Positions 1 to 10,914 are shown, counted from the stretch's first letter. The stretch: DNA of 64,000 bases from Plotosus lineatus (GCA_024760905.1 CM045731.1:25205001-25269000); one strand, 5' to 3'. Notes: generated by a model from the letters alone, not told the origin. A program made the numbers and translations.

Positions 1-169
1 GATCAGTAATCTCCTGCTCCAGTTGCTCCAGGAGTCGTTCAGCTCGATCCACTTCAGCCTCCTCCTGAGCTCTGATCTGCGCCGTCATCTCTGAGCGCTT
101 CTTCTCCAAGCAGCTGATCATCTCAGTAAAAACAATTTCATTATCTTCCACTGCTGTTTGTGCACTGAG
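1..169 (-). CDS. finTRIM coiled-coil exon 3, partial (runs off left edge)
   Basis: This is the 5' part of the roughly 234-nt coiled-coil exon of a finTRIM gene, cut by the window edge. The minus strand has a good acceptor (cctgacag) followed by an open frame reading LSAQTAVEDNE, then heptad-rich sequence ending in AERLLEQLEQEI. It aligns residue by residue with exon 3 of the two complete finTRIM genes in this window. No stop is seen in the visible part. Together with the 96-nt exon just upstream it shows a further finTRIM locus, whose SPRY exon would lie outside the window to the left. Whether that gene is intact cannot be judged. Confidence 0.8.
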
Positions 170-289
170 CTGTCAGGACATGAGATTTAAAGGTAATCTA
201 ACATTCCCTCTCTTACTGAGACACTAAACGATTGGTTGTCCATGTTGTGTGTGTTTGTAGCAGCAGCTCTGTCTCTGCTCACTGCTCAC

Positions 290-385
290 CTTTATAGTGT
301 CCACAGCCATTTTCAGCTCCTCCACCTCCTTCTGCTTCTCCTGGATTCTCTGCTGGAATTTCATGTGGTCCTCCTTTAACTCTCT
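290..385 (-). CDS. finTRIM coiled-coil exon 2 (96 nt)
   Basis: Exactly 96 nt between an acceptor (tctcctcag) and a donor (aaag|gtgagc), phase 0 on both sides, encoding RELKEDHMKFQQRIQEKQKE followed by VEELKMAVDTIK. The 96-nt exon is a hallmark of TRIM genes. It differs from the other two copies here by only a few residues. The first exon of this gene would lie at higher coordinates; the nearest candidate is the RING-less B-box exon near 10.1-10.4 kb, but about 10 kb of transposons and a SPRY remnant lie between, so the link is uncertain. Confidence 0.8.
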
Positions 386-1009
386 CTGAGGAGAAATTCA
401 ATATATTTCACTGTTTATACATGATGAGGTTCTGAAGTCAGTGGATGACTTTTAAGTGTAGATAAAGGGTTTGATGCGTGTGTGTTTATGTTGTTTTGTA
501 TCATCAGTGTGTGTTTACTGGGCGAATCTTTTGTGCTGTTGTTTACACAGAGTGCCTTCATGCCCTGGATGCTCCTATAATGAAACTGTTCTTGTCTCTT
601 GAAAAATATCATAATCTTGATGCATTGTTCAGTCATATGTGCAACTCTAGTTACGTAACTTGCTTTCCAGTTCTGTGCTACTGCATCTTCCGATAAATAT
701 GCCTCGTTATGTCTCTTCTTTTGGTCTGACCAGTTATATGGTAAACACTGCCTGAAAACAAATGTAATACCCATTTACATAAAGTAAAAGGATTCAGTGT
801 TAATGCTCCACTCCTTTACATCATTATTAACATGTAATCTGGAATGACATAACTTTTAAAGTCTGATCTACAGGGTTAATAGAGAGAGTGGTGGCATCTT
901 AGTGGGTAAGGCTCTGAGTTCCTGATCAAAAATTTGATGGATCAAGTCCCATTACTACCAAAATACCACTGTTGGATCTTTGAGGAAAGCAGAGGTAGGA
1001 GCACACAGG

Positions 1010-2040
1010 TAGACATGATGACTTGTATGCTAGGTTGGATGGTAAGGAAGGAGAAAATGATTTCTACAGGTTGGCACCGCAGAGAAATACAGATGGGAAG
1101 GACATGCAGCAAATTAGAGTGATTAAGGACAGAGAGGGAAATATATTGACTGATGACAGAAGTGTGCTGGGAAGATGGAAAGAATACTTTGAAAAGCTGA
1201 TGAATGAGGAAAATGAGAGAGAAAAAAAAGTAGAAGAGGTGACCGTCGAGGACCAGGAAGTAGCAAAGATGAGTAATGGTGAAGTGAGTAGGGCATTGAA
1301 GAGGATGAAGAGTGGAAAGGCAGTTGGTCCTGATGACATACCGGTGGAGGAATGGAAGTGTCCAGGAGAGATAGCAGTAGACTTTCTTCCAAGAACATTC
1401 AACAAGGTCTTAGAGAGTGAGAGGATGCCAGAGGAATGGAGAAGTGTGCTGGTGCCCATTTTTAAGAACAAGGGAGACATGCAGAGCTGTGGCAACTACA
1501 GAGGGATAAAGCCATATGATGAAGTTATGGGAAAGAATAGTGGAAACGAGGATAAGGGCAGAGGTCAGCATTTGTGAACAACAGTTTGGTTTCATTCCAA
1601 GAAAGAGCACCACAGATGCAGTGTTTGCTTTGAGGATGTTAATTGAGAATTACAGAGAAAATCAGAGATAGCTGCATTGTGCCTTTGTTTATCTGGAGAA
1701 AGCATATGACAGGGTGCCGAGAGAGGAACTGTGGTATTGCTTGGGGAGGTCTGAAGTGGCAGAGAAGTATGTTAGAGTGCTGTTGGTGTGACAGAAGAGT
1801 TCAAAGTGGAGGTGGGACTGCATCAAGGGTTAGCTCTGAGCCCCTTCTTGTTTGCTATAGTGATAAACAGGCTGACAGACGAGGTGAGACAAGAATCTCC
1901 ATGGACTATGTTTGCAGACAACATTGTGATCTGTAGTGACAGCAGTAAACAAGTGGAGGAAAATCTAGAGAGGTGGAGATATGCCTGGAAAGGAGAGGCA
2001 TCTCCGGCAGAGCTACAACCATATCCCGGAGAAGGCGGGT
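1010..2040 (+). mobile_element. RTE-type LINE fragment, truncated at both ends
   Basis: Plus-strand copy of the RTE-type non-LTR retrotransposon that recurs in this window. Visible pieces are the linker before the reverse transcriptase (KEGENDFYRLAPQRN, GRWKEYFEKLMNEENE), RT blocks (GKAVGPDDIPVEEWK, MQSCGNYRGIK) and, after frame changes, VEVGLHQGLALSPFLF and a damaged catalytic block where the usual FADDIVIC reads FADNIVIC, one catalytic aspartate lost. It has no endonuclease and no 3' tail, so it is a dead fragment. Confidence 0.85.
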
Positions 2041-2429
2041 GATATTAGACCTCTTCAAATTTGATCTTTTTCACCAAACATATGATAACTGATATTATTT
2101 CCATTCTCCAAGGTTTAAATTAACTAAATATACCAGTTATTTTGATCTTAGACCTTGGCTATGCCTGCCTCAAGAGCCATGTAGTTTTATTGTTGCTGTT
2201 TTTCAGAAACACTGCAAAATTCGGGATATTATCTCCTTGTTTTCATTGTAGCTTCACAGAGGATGATGCTATAGCATTGAATGTGGTACCAAATGAAAGA
2301 TAGAAAAATTTCCTTGCAAACGGTAGTAAACACATGAATACCTGCGTAAATTTTAACTAATTTTAATCGATAAACATACATATTGTTTATGCTTGGAAAG
2401 GATGACATCATATGATGCATAACAAGGAA

Positions 2430-3025
2430 AGGCAAGCCAGTGTTTCCTGTCATCAATGCAGCTACAGTTCTCACAGACGTGGTAGGGCCAGAGTCTCACC
2501 TTCTGTTTGATGCTCTTGGAGTTAAATGTGACTGGCTCACTGCTCCCGCTGACACCTGGGAAGACAAAGACAGCTACAGGAATGCACAGAAGTTTGTAAC
2601 GTCAGTGAAAGTGACCAATGATGTGGCTGAGGTAAGTCTATTCGGTTTTTACACCCGAGCTTTGTGGCTCATCAGGCCGGTGCTTATCCCCGGTTTCCGT
2701 AGCATGAAGCAATGAGGAGTTCAACTCCCCCTGGATGGGACGCTAGTCCATCGCAGGTTACCTTCCCAGTATATTTTTACTGGGACCCATTTATACCACT
2801 GGGTGAACAGAGGCACATTTGCGGTTGAGACCTTGCCCAGGGGTCTTAGCACAGTGAGGGTCTCAGTGGGATTCGAACTCACAACCTCCCGATCATGAGC
2901 GCAGTACCCTAACCACTACGCCACCAGCCCCAATGATGTGGCTGAGTGAGGTGTAAAACTGATGGGTGAGTTCGCGACTCAGATCACAACTGACCCAGAG
3001 CATAGAAGCTGCTAACTACAAGTTG
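2430..3025 (+). pseudogene. Coding-like remnant of unknown family, split by a SINE
   Basis: The left part reads openly as FPVINAATVLTDVVGPESH then LLFDALGVKCDWLTAPADTW and DSYRNAQKFVTSVKVTNDVAE. The right part, after the SINE, continues in the same sense as GVKLMGEFATQITTDPEHR with one in-frame TGA where an arginine would sit (NDVAE-stop-GVKL). Codon-like composition and continuity across the insertion show that a real protein-coding segment once existed. I do not recognise the family with confidence; a transposon-derived protein is possible. It is broken by the SINE and the stop. Confidence 0.5.
2632..2929 (-). mobile_element. tRNA-derived SINE (type 4) with 17-bp target duplication
   Basis: On the minus strand it starts with a tRNA-like head (gtggcgtagtggttaggg as A box, gagttcgaatcccact as B box). 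A body including ccctgggcaaggtctc and a tail with gcgatggactagcgtccc follow. It is flanked on both sides by ccaatgatgtggctgag (2615-2631 and 2930-2946), a perfect 17-bp target-site duplication. A related, more decayed copy lies near 54.3 kb. Confidence 0.85.
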
Positions 3026-3144
3026 TGGGGCACCACAGGAACAAATTTGACAGTTTTAATAAAGCCACATTGAACAAGAGACAATAAATGTATTAGTGAC
3101 ATCCTATCTTACAGTTTCTTACTCAATATAATGTAATCCGAATG

Positions 3145-4095
3145 GGCCATGTTTCATGCCTCCATTGCTGAGGCAGCAGCCCATAGCTGTGGCCAGAAGG
3201 TTGTCTGTGCTTGTTGTGGCTGTAACCCCCTGAACCTGGTGGTGGACACCTGTGGTGATGAGGACCGTCCAGCTGAAAAAGGAGGCCTATCGGGTCTTAC
3301 TGGCCTGTGAGACTCCCGAGGTGGCACACAGGTACCGGCAGGCCAAACATGCTGCAGCCGAAGCTGTCACAGATGCAAAATGTTCACCAGTTTGGTGAAG
3401 GCCTGGAGAGTGATTATCGGTTGGCCTCAAAAAGGTTCTGGACCACCATCTGACACCTCATGAGGGGGAAGCAGTTCTCTACAAACACTGTTTACAGTGG
3501 AGGTGGGGAGCTGCTCACCTCGACTGGGGATGTCATCGTGAGGTGGAGGAATACTTTGAGGACCTCCTCAATCCCACCAACATGCCAGCCGTGGAGGAGG
3601 AAGACCATGGGGGAGTCACTGAGGCAGTCAAAAAGCTCCTTAGTGGTCGGGCTCCAGGGTTGGATGAGATTCACCCTGAATATCTCAGGACTCAGGATAC
3701 TGTCGGACTGTCTTCGTTGACATGTCTCTGCAACATTGCGTGGTCATCAGAGGCTGTACCTATGGATTGGCAAACTGCGGTAGTAGTCCCCCTTTTGAAA
3801 AAGGGCGTCCGGAGGGTCTGTTCCAATTATCGGGGAATCACATTTCTCAGCCTACCCGGGAAAGTCTATGCAGGGGTACTGGAGATGAGGATCCAACTGA
3901 TAGTCAAACCTCGAATTCAGGAGGAACAATGTGGTTTTTATCCTGGCTGTAGCACTCTTGACCAACTCTATACGTTCACACTCCACAGGATCTTGGAGGG
4001 GGAGAGGGATGTCTGGACCTCTTTGCTTAGGTTGCTGCCCCGTGACCCATCCCCAAATTAAGCTGAAGAAGATAAGATGAGATGAGATGAGCACC
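3145..4095 (+). mobile_element. Rex3-like LINE, internally deleted, GATG-type tail
   Basis: Non-LTR retrotransposon of the type common in fish and called Rex3 (RTE clade). The upstream ORF region (YRVLLACETPEVAHRYRQAK) is followed by RT blocks LLSGRAPGLDEIHPEYL, RVCSNYRGITFLSL and EEQCGFYPGCSTLDQLYTF. The frame then jumps from LHRILEG directly to DVWTSLLRLLP, the normal C-terminal end, so most of the RT palm and thumb has been deleted. The copy ends in short gatgagatgagatgag repeats, as known for Rex3. Non-functional. Confidence 0.8.
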
Positions 4096-4244
4096 TTTGT
4101 CACACTTCACGTGACGAGACATGGGGCCCAGCTGGGGGCCCTCTTGATTTTGGGATCAGTACTCTTGCACCCTACCAGCAGGCCACCACTGCCCATAATA
4201 ATAATATCAACAAAAAATTAAATTAGGGTCAAACTTGAAAACAT

Positions 4245-4575
4245 TTTCCACTTAATCCTATTAAGGTTGCGGGAGAATGGAGCCAATCTCAGCCGACACC
4301 GGGCATTGGCATGGTACACCCGGTACAGCTCTCTCGACTGTCGAGGCCAACACACATGCAACAACTGACACCAAGGTGCAATTTGGAACAGACAAATAAA
4401 CAAATGTGCATGTCCTTGGACAGTGAGGGGAAACTGGAGTGCCTGGAGGAAACCCACACAAGTGCAGGGAAGAACATGCAAACTCCATACAGAAACACCC
4501 TCTCCAAACCCAGGACACAAACCCAGGACCATCCTCCTGTTAGAAGGATGTGCCAACCACTACATCACCAGTCTG
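4245..4575 (-). mobile_element. tRNA-derived SINE (type 3), old copy
   Basis: Minus-strand copy of a fish SINE. It has a tRNA-like head (tggtgatgtagtggttggc), a core with ttgcatgttcttccctgc and a cactgtccaaggacatgca segment, and a tail degraded to aaccttaataggattaagtg. No clear target duplication remains. Confidence 0.6.
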
Positions 4576-4599
4576 TCCTGAATGCGAAACAAAAAATAA

Positions 4600-5200
4600 T
4601 CTGAAATAATTTTAAATATACTTTATTTTCTTCTACTTCTGCAGAAAGATATCATTAAACAGGGACAGGATATAAAACCATTTACAAAGTGATTTTATGA
4701 GAATGATAAAGAAAAGGATGAATTAATTCACAGTATTTATTTATATATTGATTTCATTGCAATATGTAAAAATGAAATTATGCTTCAGAATAAAGTGGCA
4801 ACATAAAGACAAGGAGGAACAGAAGAGTTAAGTTCACACTTGTTTTGACTGCAAGAATTATGTTTAATAGTAATGTTCATTACAAATTACAAATTCTCTC
4901 CTGATTTCAGAGTAAAGAAATAAAGTGGCACACTCAGGCAGAATCGCACAAAAAACAAGAGTACTCTTGTGCAAGAATGCAACCCTCAAAGCAGCAAACA
5001 CCCCCCAACAATGACCTCGCTCAACCCAGCAATCCCCCACATGAACCCAAATATTCAAATACAATGCTTGTCTAGGACACTGTTAAAGAATGCATTAAAA
5101 ATTTTGGATCCCAATTTGACCCCAATGATCTCCATATTGCTTATCTAAATCCTCATCTCCAGCAGTAATCTCATAAAGATGAATACATAACAAATACTGC
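4600..5200. other. No gene or recognisable element seen
   Basis: AT-rich sequence without a convincing open frame, splice pattern or repeat family match. Confidence 0.5.
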
Positions 5201-5204
5201 ACTC

Positions 5205-5345
5205 ATGTCATGGAGTGTGCATGCTTTCGCCCCTCCCTGGTCGGTGGTTGTCGTATGATTGGGAAGGTGATACCTGATGGGTGGGAATTGGATACGACTA
5301 AATTATGTAGAAAATGTCGGGAAAAAAATGAAATTAACAATACTA
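5205..5345 (+). mobile_element. 3' fragment of type 2 SINE
   Basis: Contains tgctttcgcccctccctgg, ggtgatacctgatgggtgg and ggaattggatacgactaaat, matching the 3' half of the type 2 SINE near 52.0-52.4 kb. The 5' tRNA-like part is missing. Confidence 0.6.
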
Positions 5346-5504
5346 TTCAAACAGATCAGAACAGACTGTATTGCTCATGCAAAGATTCCATCAGGTTTTA
5401 AAAATATTCATTAGTATTTCACGGAGCATCAAATGCTGACGAACTTAGTGAATTTTGGGTTTCATCAGGATTTGTAAAAGGTTCCTGAACAGTTTTCTAA
5501 CAGT

Positions 5505-5850
5505 TCAAAATTCATTCATTCGTTTTCTGAATTACTTAATCCTAATTTGGGTCGCGAAGAGGCTGGCGCCCATCTCAGACGAGTTTGAGCAACTGCAAAG
5601 TACACCCTTGAAAGCTTGCCAGGACATTGCAGAGCAGAAAAATTCTGATGGTTATGCAGATATTCTTGATGAAAGTCAACAATTGTTCATTTACAGAATC
5701 TCACCACAGACAGTGAGATACATGGCCAGCCATTGATAACCCAGTTAACTGCACTGGGGGACCACAGTGACAATCACTTATACTGGGGCTTGAACTTCTG
5801 ACTGTGAGATCAGTAATCCAACAAATTACCACCAGATCACCTCAGTTTAA
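5505..5850 (-). mobile_element. tRNA-derived SINE (type 1B), old copy
   Basis: Minus-strand copy with the type 1 head (degenerate ggtgatctggtggtaattt) and the B-type tail (cctaatttgggtcgcgaag at the low-coordinate end). It is diverged relative to the other copies. The flanks show only an imperfect duplication (cagttcaaaatt / cagtttaaatt). Confidence 0.65.
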
Positions 5851-6042
5851 ATTAATTTGCAAATAAGTTTTCAGTTAACAGTTGAAAACATTTGCAGGAT
5901 GTTTATAAGCTTTTGCAAACAGTTGGCACACGAGTAGCTAAAGTTATTTTTGGTTTGTAAAGTAGTGAAGCCAATGCTGGAGAAAGTTTGCTCATCTTTT
6001 TTAAAGGGTTGGATACATCAATCAATTAAAATTATAAACATT

Positions 6043-6089
<47 letters not shown>

Positions 6090-6090
6090 G

Positions 6091-6147
<57 letters not shown>
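6043..6147. repeat. (TATC)n microsatellite
   Basis: About 26 tetranucleotide units with one interruption (ctgtc). It abuts the terminus of a Tigger-like element, which may have seeded it. Confidence 0.95.
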
Positions 6148-6148
6148 A

Positions 6149-6975
6149 CCCCTCGCTACTTCGTGCTTCAGTTTCTGCGGCTTCAGTGCTTTGCGGGTTT
6201 TCAAAAATATACATCAAAAAATTAAAAAGGAAATTAGGGAAAATAGAAGATGGAAAAGTTAAGGAAAATGCCACAAAACAAGACCAATTATGCAAAAAAA
6301 AAAAAAAAACCCACACAAACAAACAAACAAACAAAAAAACAACTTAAAACCACTTAAATTTTTATGTGAGGTGTGCATCTGTGTGTGTTTGTGCGCATCT
6401 ATATGTGTATGTACAGTATTTATATTTTATTTACATTTTTTGCATTATTCTTGAATATTTAATTGTTATTATAAGCATTTATAGCATTGAATATGTATTT
6501 ATTGATATTACTGTTATGGTCTGTGCTGGCTGGCGGAATTAACTCTTCTTTAATCATTGCAGGCGCTGGCGAGGGGCGTGGGGGTTGCCGGTAGGCGAGT
6601 TCCAAGCAGAGCGCATCTGGTCCCTATCTGCAATCAGCAAGCAGCCAGCTATAAATGGGAGCGGCGCGCTTCCCTCCGATGTCAGAAGATTGTTTTCCCC
6701 GTGATTCTGCTCCTTGGCTTTCTCTTTGACCCCTGGTTCTTGCTTCGTGCTTGACCAGTTCCCTTGACTTAGTATTCCCGTAATTTACTATCCCTAGTGT
6801 TTAATAAATCGTTTGAACCTTCTTTTGGTCTCCTGCATCTCTGGGTCCTACGCACACACCCCAGACTTAACAATTATATACTTTATACATATCCATGTAC
6901 GTATAAGTCAGTCGGGGGTGGGGGGTGTCAATCCTACTTTATGGAAATCGGCGGTCACAGGAGGGTCTCAGTCCA
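6149..6975 (-). mobile_element. Tigger-like non-autonomous element, split by a solo LTR
   Basis: Both parts match, in reverse, the element at 58123-58603. The left part carries the terminal cctcgctacttcgtgc and the tgcggcttcagtg stretch; after the LTR the match resumes with acgtataagtcagtcgggg and gggtctcagtcc. The outer right end is lost in a T-rich stretch. The internal region on each side of the LTR is the same AT-rich sequence as in the reference copy, so the LTR landed in a pre-existing element. Confidence 0.7.
6512..6872 (+). mobile_element. Solo LTR, 361 bp
   Basis: Begins tgttatggtctgtgctgg and ends cagacttaaca, so it has the TG...CA ends with short inverted termini (tgtta/taaca). 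A tataaatgggagcggcgcgc segment looks like the promoter TATA box, and ttaataaatc supplies a poly(A) signal. Flanking 5-mers attac/attat fit a slightly decayed 5-bp target duplication. About 70-75 percent like the second solo LTR near 9.2 kb by eye. No internal region or second LTR is present, so this is an LTR-LTR recombination product. Confidence 0.75.
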
Positions 6976-7573
6976 TCTTTTTTTTTCCCGTTTCTTCTGC
7001 TGTAGGATAGATAACTATCGGACCAGCAGCCAGAAAGAGCAATTCTTCTCAAGGGCAGCACCACATTGGGATTCTTCACTTTCTATATTCTGGAAGTTCA
7101 TCTTCTTTATTTTTGGAGGGTTTGCTCTGCGTTTTTTTAGTGTTGTGTGATTCAATTCTAACATTTGCCTGACATTCACCTGATATCTTACCAGGAGTTG
7201 GCAAAACATCCCAAATGTTCCCAAACGTTCGCAAAAGAGCGGGTCATAGCTGCTAATCATCGTAACATTTTCTAACATTGGCTAATATTTGTCAACTGTT
7301 TTTCCCAGATGTTTCTGAAAAGTATTTGATCGAATGTAGCTGATTGATCATTGTTAAATGTATTGCAAAATGACAGAAATTTGAAGTAGCATTCAGAGAT
7401 ACAGGCTTTAGCTATTCCGGTATGTATTAATACAAGTAATTCCTATGCTGTAAAACACCCACTTCTACCACTTTTCACTCTATCAAATTCAGATCTCTGA
7501 GGCTGTTGAAATATAGATGGAGCTGACCTGTATCCTTTCGACATGGCACAATACTCAGATATTCTTTAAACAA

Positions 7574-7928
7574 AGTCTGTCTTCCTTTCGGCTTTTTCCC
7601 TTTTACTTGGGAGTCGCCACAGCAAATCATCTGATTCGCACATTTGATTTGGCAGAGATTTTTACGTCGGATGCCCTTCCTGTCACTACCCTTTTTAGCA
7701 AGGGACAGAAACACGCTGACGACTTTGCAGCTACTCTTTACGAAAGTCAGCAATGGTTCTTTTACATGCCTCTCACCATAGACAGTGAGAGACATGGCTC
7801 GCCTTTGATAACCCAGTTAGCTGCACTGGGGGGGACAGTGACAACCTTGTGGAGAGTGGGACTTGAATCCCCAACCTTTGGATCAGCGATCCAGCGCCCT
7901 ATACCACTAGACCACAACTGCTCCACAC
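7574..7928 (-). mobile_element. tRNA-derived SINE (type 1A), perfect 13-bp target duplication
   Basis: Read on the minus strand: tRNA-like head with A box (gtggtctagtggtataggg) and B box (ggttggggattcaagtccc), a conserved body (gaaccattgctgactttcg), then a tail with ggaagggcatccgacgtaaa and a 3' end gcgactcccaagtaaaaggg and aaaagccgaaagg. The last about 50 bp resemble the 3' end of the RTE LINE in this window. Flanks attctttaaacaa (7561-7573 and 7929-7941) are identical. Confidence 0.9.
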
Positions 7929-8004
7929 ATTCTTTAAACAATCATGACACATAAAACATAACACACATTCATTCACGTACACAAACTTGAACCTGCCAAT
8001 TAAA

Positions 8005-8135
8005 TTCATGTGCATGGCTGTTGGAGGAATAAAGAGTACCTATATAAAACCCACCCAGAAACGGGACGGACATGTAAACCCCATACAAAGATTGCCTCTC
8101 TGGGTCCAGGCCTCAAATCTGTGACCTTCATGCTA
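8005..8135 (-). mobile_element. Fragment of type 3 SINE core
   Basis: Contains, in reverse, the core segment with gtttacatgtccgtcccg and a gtgggttttatataggtac stretch matching the middle of type 3 SINEs. Head and tail are not clear. Confidence 0.4.
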
Positions 8136-8684
8136 TGAGGGAGATGGGGAGAGTGAGAGGACGACATGCATACTTATTAATAGAAATAATTATGTATGTT
8201 GTCCCCTCACTCTACCCCAATAAATTACCATCTCAAAGAAATCATGGAAAACCTTATATCACTCGGCACTGATGTTTGTGATGAGTATATTTTACCTTTT
8301 ACATTTAGTATACAGGCTTATCGAGAGTGACTTACATTATTATCCCACATGAGGGTTAAGGGCCATTTCCAAGGGCCCAACAGTGGCAGATTGGTGGTGC
8401 TAAGGTTTGAACCACCAACCTTTTGATCAGTAAGTCAGAGCTGGAACCTCTGTGCCACCACTGCTGACTCTAGTTGTAGTGTTGGGGTCTAAAGATGCTA
8501 TCGAGTAAAAAAAAAAAAAAAAAAAAAAGGCAAAAAAAAGTCACATGACCAAAAAAAGTCTTACAAATTGTTACCCACTTCTGTTTGTTGTGCTAATTTG
8601 ATGACATGGCTTTTCTTCAGATGATTAAGCAACATTTCAGCTATGCACAAAGATTCTTATAACTCTATTCTCGATCACATAATT

Positions 8685-8888
8685 TCAAGGAGGAACCGTG
8701 TGGAGGACTGTGTGGAGGAGCTTCATCGTGTCAGAGACGCTGTAGAGGGACAGAACTCCTACACTGTGATCCACATACGCTCCTATTCTAGAAGATGCTA
8801 GAACTTCAAGACAGGTATCATTGTTGTTGTGGTAGAAAGAGAGAGAAGAGGAAGACCACCGGAGACTCCATGACTGAGTCGTGAACAA
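8685..8888 (-). pseudogene. finTRIM PRY/SPRY remnant
   Basis: An open stretch reads TTQSWSLRWSSSSLSFYH, then LASSRIGAYVDHSVG and SLYSVSDTMKLLH. This is the second half of the SPRY domain of the finTRIM genes in this window. The PRY half upstream and the C-terminal strands are missing, and no splice acceptor precedes it. Same strand as the rest of the cluster, so it is probably the leftover of another tandem member. Confidence 0.85.
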
Positions 8889-9204
8889 ATGCTCTTATTC
8901 AGATGAAAATAATATGTAATTATAATGAATTTTTTTTGTGGATCATTATAATATCTTCTCTGAAAGTCAAATATGTAACTAATATGTTTTCTCACTCAAC
9001 TTGCCATTTGCTGAGGTCTGCTGGGAACACAAATTTCTTCTATCTCTTTGTCCTTCCTATTATGTTATATAGGCTATATATAAAACCACTGTTCAACTGG
9101 CCCCACAATAAATAGTTCAAATGGCTCCATGTGCACATGGAAAAATGAAAAATTTTCACAGACCGATCTCGTTACACTATGAGTTTTCTTTGCAGTGATA
9201 ATAC

Positions 9205-9558
9205 TATTATGGTCTGTGCTGGCTAGCTGCATTAACTCTCTCTTCATTCATTGCAGGCACTGGCGAGGGGCGTGGCTGTTGCCTGTAGGCGAGGTCCAGA
9301 GAGCGCACCTGTTTCCACTCAGAAATCAGCAATCAGCGAGATATAAATGGGGGCGGCATGCTTCCCTCCAATGTCAGAAGATTGGCCTTCCCAGCGATTC
9401 CCTGCTATCTCTCTGACTCCTGGCTTCGTGCTCAACCAGTTTCCCTCTATTAACTTTCCAGTGATTTAGATTTTCCAAAAGTGCAAAATAAAATAGTTGA
9501 ATCATCTTACATTGTCTCCTGCATCTTTGGGTCTGACGCATATGCTCCAGGCACAACA
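9205..9558 (+). mobile_element. Solo LTR, 354 bp, perfect 5-bp target duplication
   Basis: Second copy of the LTR family at 6.5 kb: tattatggtctgtgctggc start, an agatataaatgggggcggc promoter-like segment, aaaataaaatag, and an end in gcacaaca. The direct 5-bp flanks aatac (9200-9204 and 9559-9563) are identical. No internal retroelement sequence lies nearby. Confidence 0.8.
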
Positions 9559-9675
9559 AATACTTCAGGAATATCCCTCTCTAAGTACTAAAAATAGTGT
9601 CTACAGTTCCTCTAAACTTTTGGATGTATGAAGGTACAAACAGATTTTACTATTTTTCACTTTTACTGTTAAAAA

Positions 9676-9676
<1 letters not shown>

Positions 9677-9736
<60 letters not shown>
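9677..9736. repeat. (TG)n-(TA)n microsatellite
   Basis: Compound tract of TG units passing into TA units. Confidence 0.95.
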
Positions 9737-9739
<3 letters not shown>

Positions 9740-10067
9740 TTTTTTTAATCTAGTATATTTACCCGCTATGCTTCAGTTATGTCTCTCAGAACAAAATGAC
9801 CACTGTTACTTCAGTTAACATTAGATGGTGCTTAAAAAAGTGACAGTTGTATTTTGGGAACAAGAGAGGGTGTGGTTCAACTCGCCTGACTGTTCAACTG
9901 GCCACACTCTCCCCTACATTATGATGCCCCTATAAAAACAATTAAATATAACATGTGTTTTAGAGCATTAAAGCCACAAAAAATTGACTGGAGTTGTGTC
10001 CTCCTGTTAAATCTGTGTAGCAGCTGACTCTGGATTAGAAAGTGGATTTATTATTACTTGTTCTTAC

Positions 10068-10406
10068 CTGTCTTTTAGCTCTTTCTGATACAGTAGGCAC
10101 AATATTATGATCTTTGTGTCTATCCATCACACACAGATGACAGATGAAGATTTGATCAGTGTGGCAGTAGATCTTCAGCACTTCAGCATGTTGAGAGCAG
10201 ATATTGTCTTTTATATTCTCTGTAGGTTCCACTAACTTGTGCGTCTTCAATGCAAGAACTTCATCATGAGGTTTCAGATGAGTTTCACAAAAGGAGACCA
10301 GACATGTAGCACAGGACTTGATGGCCTTTTCTTTTCTCCCTTGGCAGTGATCACACGTCACGTTTCCAGGACCAGCTTGACCCTGTGCAGGAGAAGCAGC
10401 ATGGAC
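10068..10406 (-). pseudogene. finTRIM B-box exon lacking the RING
   Basis: The frame reads VHAASPAQGQAGPGNVTCDH, with B-box 1 cysteines in CDHCQGRK and CATCLVSFCETHLKPH, then B-box 2 in ICSQHAEVLKIYCHTDQIF and CHLCVMDRHKDHNIV. It ends at a good donor (aaaagacag|gtaaga), at the same position as exon 1 of the intact genes. Upstream, where the C3HC4 RING should be, the sequence becomes unrelated and ends in a GA-rich tract, so the RING is gone. It could be a dead gene or a RING-less member; no RING exon was found upstream. The sequence is clearly more diverged from the two intact genes than they are from each other. Confidence 0.8.
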
Positions 10407-10914
10407 TTTGGAAAGAATTTTAGAATTAGCCACACTGATGGACAGAGAGAGACAGCGCAAGAGAGAGAGCGAGACCAGTACTTTGTGATCGGATTCTTTG
10501 TCTGAAACGAACTTCCTACTTTTCCATGTACTAAATAGTCCCTGACTGGTCTGATACGTTTTATGAGAAAGAGAACTAACCAGTTACACAACAACAAAAC
10601 TTTCTATATGATTTACACCATTCACACCTACCATTGAGATCACACATATTAATTACCTCCTTCAGAAATCCATCACTTCTATATACTGTACTGGTTATCT
10701 GTCAGAGTTGTGAGGAAACTGGAAACAATCTAAGCTGACTTGTGGTGACAGGCAGGGTACACCCTGAATACATTTAGTCTACTGCAGGGCTTCCTTAATC
10801 CATAACCTCAATGATACAAAATCTGGAAAAAAAAAAAAAGATTAAACTTTGAAGCTGATATGTAACCTACTGCACTAGGATGGGGATGTCTTTAATTCCA
10901 AACTCATTAACTGT

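Noticed and set aside
5210..5401. Open frame of 63 codons with several cysteines
   Set aside because: It lies on the 3' part of a type 2 SINE and has no support as a gene.
6043..6147. Regular short repeats, possible CRISPR array
   Set aside because: Plain (TATC)n microsatellite without spacers, in a vertebrate genome.
7140..7310. Possible relative of the GGAA-word segment (gggaacatttgggatg on the minus strand)
   Set aside because: Only two or three words occur and the spacing is not comparable.
7860..7925. tRNA-like A and B boxes on the minus strand, possible tRNA gene
   Set aside because: They are the heads of SINEs: the body and tail follow, target duplications flank the whole unit, and the sequence does not fold as a full tRNA by eye.
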